In this document: positions 62,901-64,000 of the stretch, in pieces
Position numbering within the stretch: position 1 is the stretch's first letter
Layout of the letters: the number at the start of each line of letters is the position of its first letter
Origin: Trichopria drosophilae
Lineage: Eukaryota > Arthropoda > Insecta > Hymenoptera > Diapriidae
Direction: 5' to 3'
Assembly (NCBI GenBank): GCA_030407085.1
Contig: CM059586.1
Location: 11,426,001-11,490,000, forward strand
Length of the DNA stretch: 64,000 nt
Notes under the pieces: generated by a model
Databases searched by the model: none
The model's input: the letters and a program-made list of their open reading frames with translations, nothing else
What the model was told of the DNA's origin: nothing
Translations under genes and position numbers: made by a program

Positions 62901-63311
62901 ACCTTCCAACCAAATTATCAAACGATCTAAAAGTAATTACCGATGAAACAATAATGGATGATGTAATTATGTTTCTAGGATCCAAGCGACTTGAACGAGA
63001 AAATTCTGGAACACGAAAATTGGTTAAAAGCTAACGGACAGACCATTCATCCCTACGTCGTTTTGTGTGGAAAGATAGACCGCATTCACCAATTTTCCGT
63101 AGTATTAAATAATGAAATATATACATTTAGTACTCCCATGGCAGCAGTGCAATGTTGCTTCAAATGTTTAACGGCACTACAATCGTTTCCCTATCTTACT
63201 GACCATATCTGGAGCTTTATTCAAAAATTTACATTCGGGATTTATGAATTCCATCAGTTAAAATATCCAGCAAACGTCTTGAAAGTCGCAACCGAAATTA
63301 AAAAATTGTAA
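56901..63311 (+). CDS. Nine-exon gene, uncharacterised 465-residue protein
   Basis: Exons: 56901-56934, 57944-57997, 58070-58126, 58212-58377, 59551-59765, 59944-60146, 60316-60514, 61844-61980, 62979-63311. All introns are GT-AG, and the joined length is 1398 nt (466 codons with the stop) without a frame break. Residues 1-48 are polar and acidic with a KRAK basic patch at 39-42. The middle carries ARGCLYSTYKFIRAQLRAAG (about residues 143-162). Exon 8 gives ALFLLPLCLIVTKAKK and then PRTFHRSEISKSFFLHVE. Exon 9 gives ILEHENWLKANGQTIHPYVV and HIWSFIQKFTFGIYEF. The last two resemble, from memory, the C-terminus of uncharacterised proteins that are highly multiplied in fish and other metazoans. 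No enzyme motif is evident. The weakest junction is the GTACAT donor of exon 3. Intron 7 carries a TTAA element and intron 1 a small palindrome. Confidence 0.82.
57582..57737. mobile_element. 156-bp MITE in intron 1
   Basis: The left end CAGACAACGTGGTATTTCTC and the right end GAGAAACGCCACTTCGCCCTG are inverted with a few mismatches, and AGATATTTG / AAATATTTG blocks continue inward. CAG..CTG termini are seen in several DNA-transposon superfamilies. No clear target duplication. Confidence 0.55.
60652..61332. mobile_element. 681-bp TTAA-flanked element in intron 7
   Basis: The ends TTAAAGGGAAGCACCACCC and GCTGTTGCCTCCTCTTAA are TTAA-bounded and match those of the 3708-4398 element (TTAAGGGGAGGCACCACC). 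The next blocks also match: GTGAAATACACCTTTAAAAA at the left, and TTTAAAGGTGTATTTCATAG with AGCTGATTTTGAGG at the right. It is more diverged than the first copy and carries repeated GTGGTGCTAGAATAA units. It sits between exons 7 and 8 of the nine-exon gene. No transposase. Confidence 0.72.
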
Positions 63312-63468
63312 ATGTTCGATCAGTTTCTAAGATTAAAGGAATTTGAATTAAATAGTGTCCAAGTGATTTATGTATGTACTTCTCTATACCATTGAAAACT
63401 CTAGATTATAAATTTGCAGATTTTGTTTACTTGTTATTTTACATAGTTTTATAGTTTCTTGCTAAAAT

Positions 63469-63981
63469 ATGGATTCAGCCATTCTTAATTACGTTTTGAC
63501 TTTTATTTTGGCTTTATATGGAGATCCCTCGCTTCCCAGAGTAATAGTACAGGTCGTTATTGATTTTATGAGCAATTTTCTTCAAAATGTGTACCTGCCT
63601 TCATTCGAAAAAGAGATTTTAGAAATAGCAAAAAGTAAAAATAGCGAACACGTTTCAATTGATGACTTTCTTTTATGCATACATAAATATAAACAAATAT
63701 TTAAAGATGTCAAAACAGAAAAACTTCGATTTAAATTACTGGAAAGCAAGGGCTTCACACAACCAGAAATGTTTGAAATTGGAAACACATTTGTTGAAAA
63801 AATTGTTGACAACGAAAAGAAGTTTGTACCTGAAACGTTGTATGGCATACATGTGCCATTAAGAAAGTCATTAAAACTCTTCTTAGAAATCCCTGGCATT
63901 TTCAAAGGTATTGAGAAGTACATAAATCAATTGCATGCAGATTCAAATATTAAAAGTAATATTTTGCAATGCGATTTATGG
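63469..63981 (+). CDS. 5' exon of a second uncharacterised gene, cut by the window end
   Basis: The open frame from ATG 63469 runs 171 codons to TGG|GTGAGA (63982), a plausible donor, and stays open to the window end if unspliced. It starts MDSAILNYVLTFILALYGDP and includes FVPETLYGIHVPLRKSLKLF then LEIPGIFKGIEK, ending SNIKSNILQCDLW. The VPLRK-LK-FLE-PG block, followed by a short linker and an I-Q--LW block, recalls (memory only) a multi-copy metazoan family of unknown function. The overlapping minus frame (63923-63582) is a shadow. The start lies 157 bp after the stop of the nine-exon gene. ATTAAA variants at 63331-63352 could end the first transcript, and TTTTATAG at 63445-63452 could be an acceptor for an untranslated exon. 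Confidence 0.7.
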
Positions 63982-64000
63982 GTGAGAAAATATTCTAGTC

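Noticed and set aside
62888..62978. A 30-codon open stretch (HRILKHLPTKLSNDLKVITD) before the last exon, considered as an extra exon
   Set aside because: Its phase does not fit either neighbouring exon, whereas exon 8 joins exon 9 directly in frame and gives the expected family-like continuation.
63582..63923. 113-codon minus frame
   Set aside because: It is antisense to the better supported plus-strand exon at 63469.

Overview
The window reads as AT-rich animal, almost certainly insect, nuclear DNA. Four things point that way: GT-AG introns, a run of the arthropod telomere-type motif TTAGG, a Penelope-like retroelement, and many short non-autonomous DNA transposons. A hymenopteran is my best guess, but the sequence does not prove it. 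Most of the 64 kb is not protein-coding. Nearly all short open frames are chance, simple-repeat or transposon-internal frames.

Three host-type coding units can be supported. (1) Two consecutive minus-strand exons (37755-37672, then 37583-37489) encode the S4/S4-S5 and S5 part of a SLO2/KCNT (Slack-type) sodium-activated potassium channel. Both have good splice sites and a compatible reading phase. The pore exon was not found downstream, so 1-37488 looks like one very large slo2 intron, and the DNA above 37756 should hold an upstream intron. (2) At 56901-63311 on the plus strand is a nine-exon gene whose exons join without a frame break into a 465-residue protein of unknown function. A GC-rich promoter-like segment precedes it. 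(3) At 63469 a second plus-strand reading frame of another uncharacterised family begins 157 bp after the first gene's stop and runs off the window.

Mobile DNA fills the rest. At 52337-53251 lies a 5'-truncated but open Penelope-like element (end of the reverse transcriptase plus GIY-YIG endonuclease), with a hammerhead-ribozyme-like core behind it. Six elements have inverted ends abutting TTAA on both sides, as piggyBac-type transposons do (3708, 27550, 37927, 39262, 43371, 60652). The first and last belong to one family although they lie 57 kb apart. Two long-armed inverted-repeat elements have TA targets like Tc1/mariner (13481-14224 and 23845-25356). The second sits inside a 56-bp tandem repeat, which preserves the target site. 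Several other palindromic elements occur at 395, 11161, 17990, 22131, 22387, 33395, 34935, 45193, 47037 and 57582.

Other structure: an apparently exact 794-bp tandem duplication (25527-27114) ends in the TTAGG tract. There are long CT tracts at 18215 and 36899. Degenerate direct repeats occur around 5330-5900 and 29690-31470. A dispersed motif combining ATGGCGGATCC with GATTACGAATC recurs at least a dozen times. A few GC-richer islands (9120, 23200, 28900, 43070, 44580, 53860) stand out from the AT-rich background and could be regulatory or conserved non-coding DNA.
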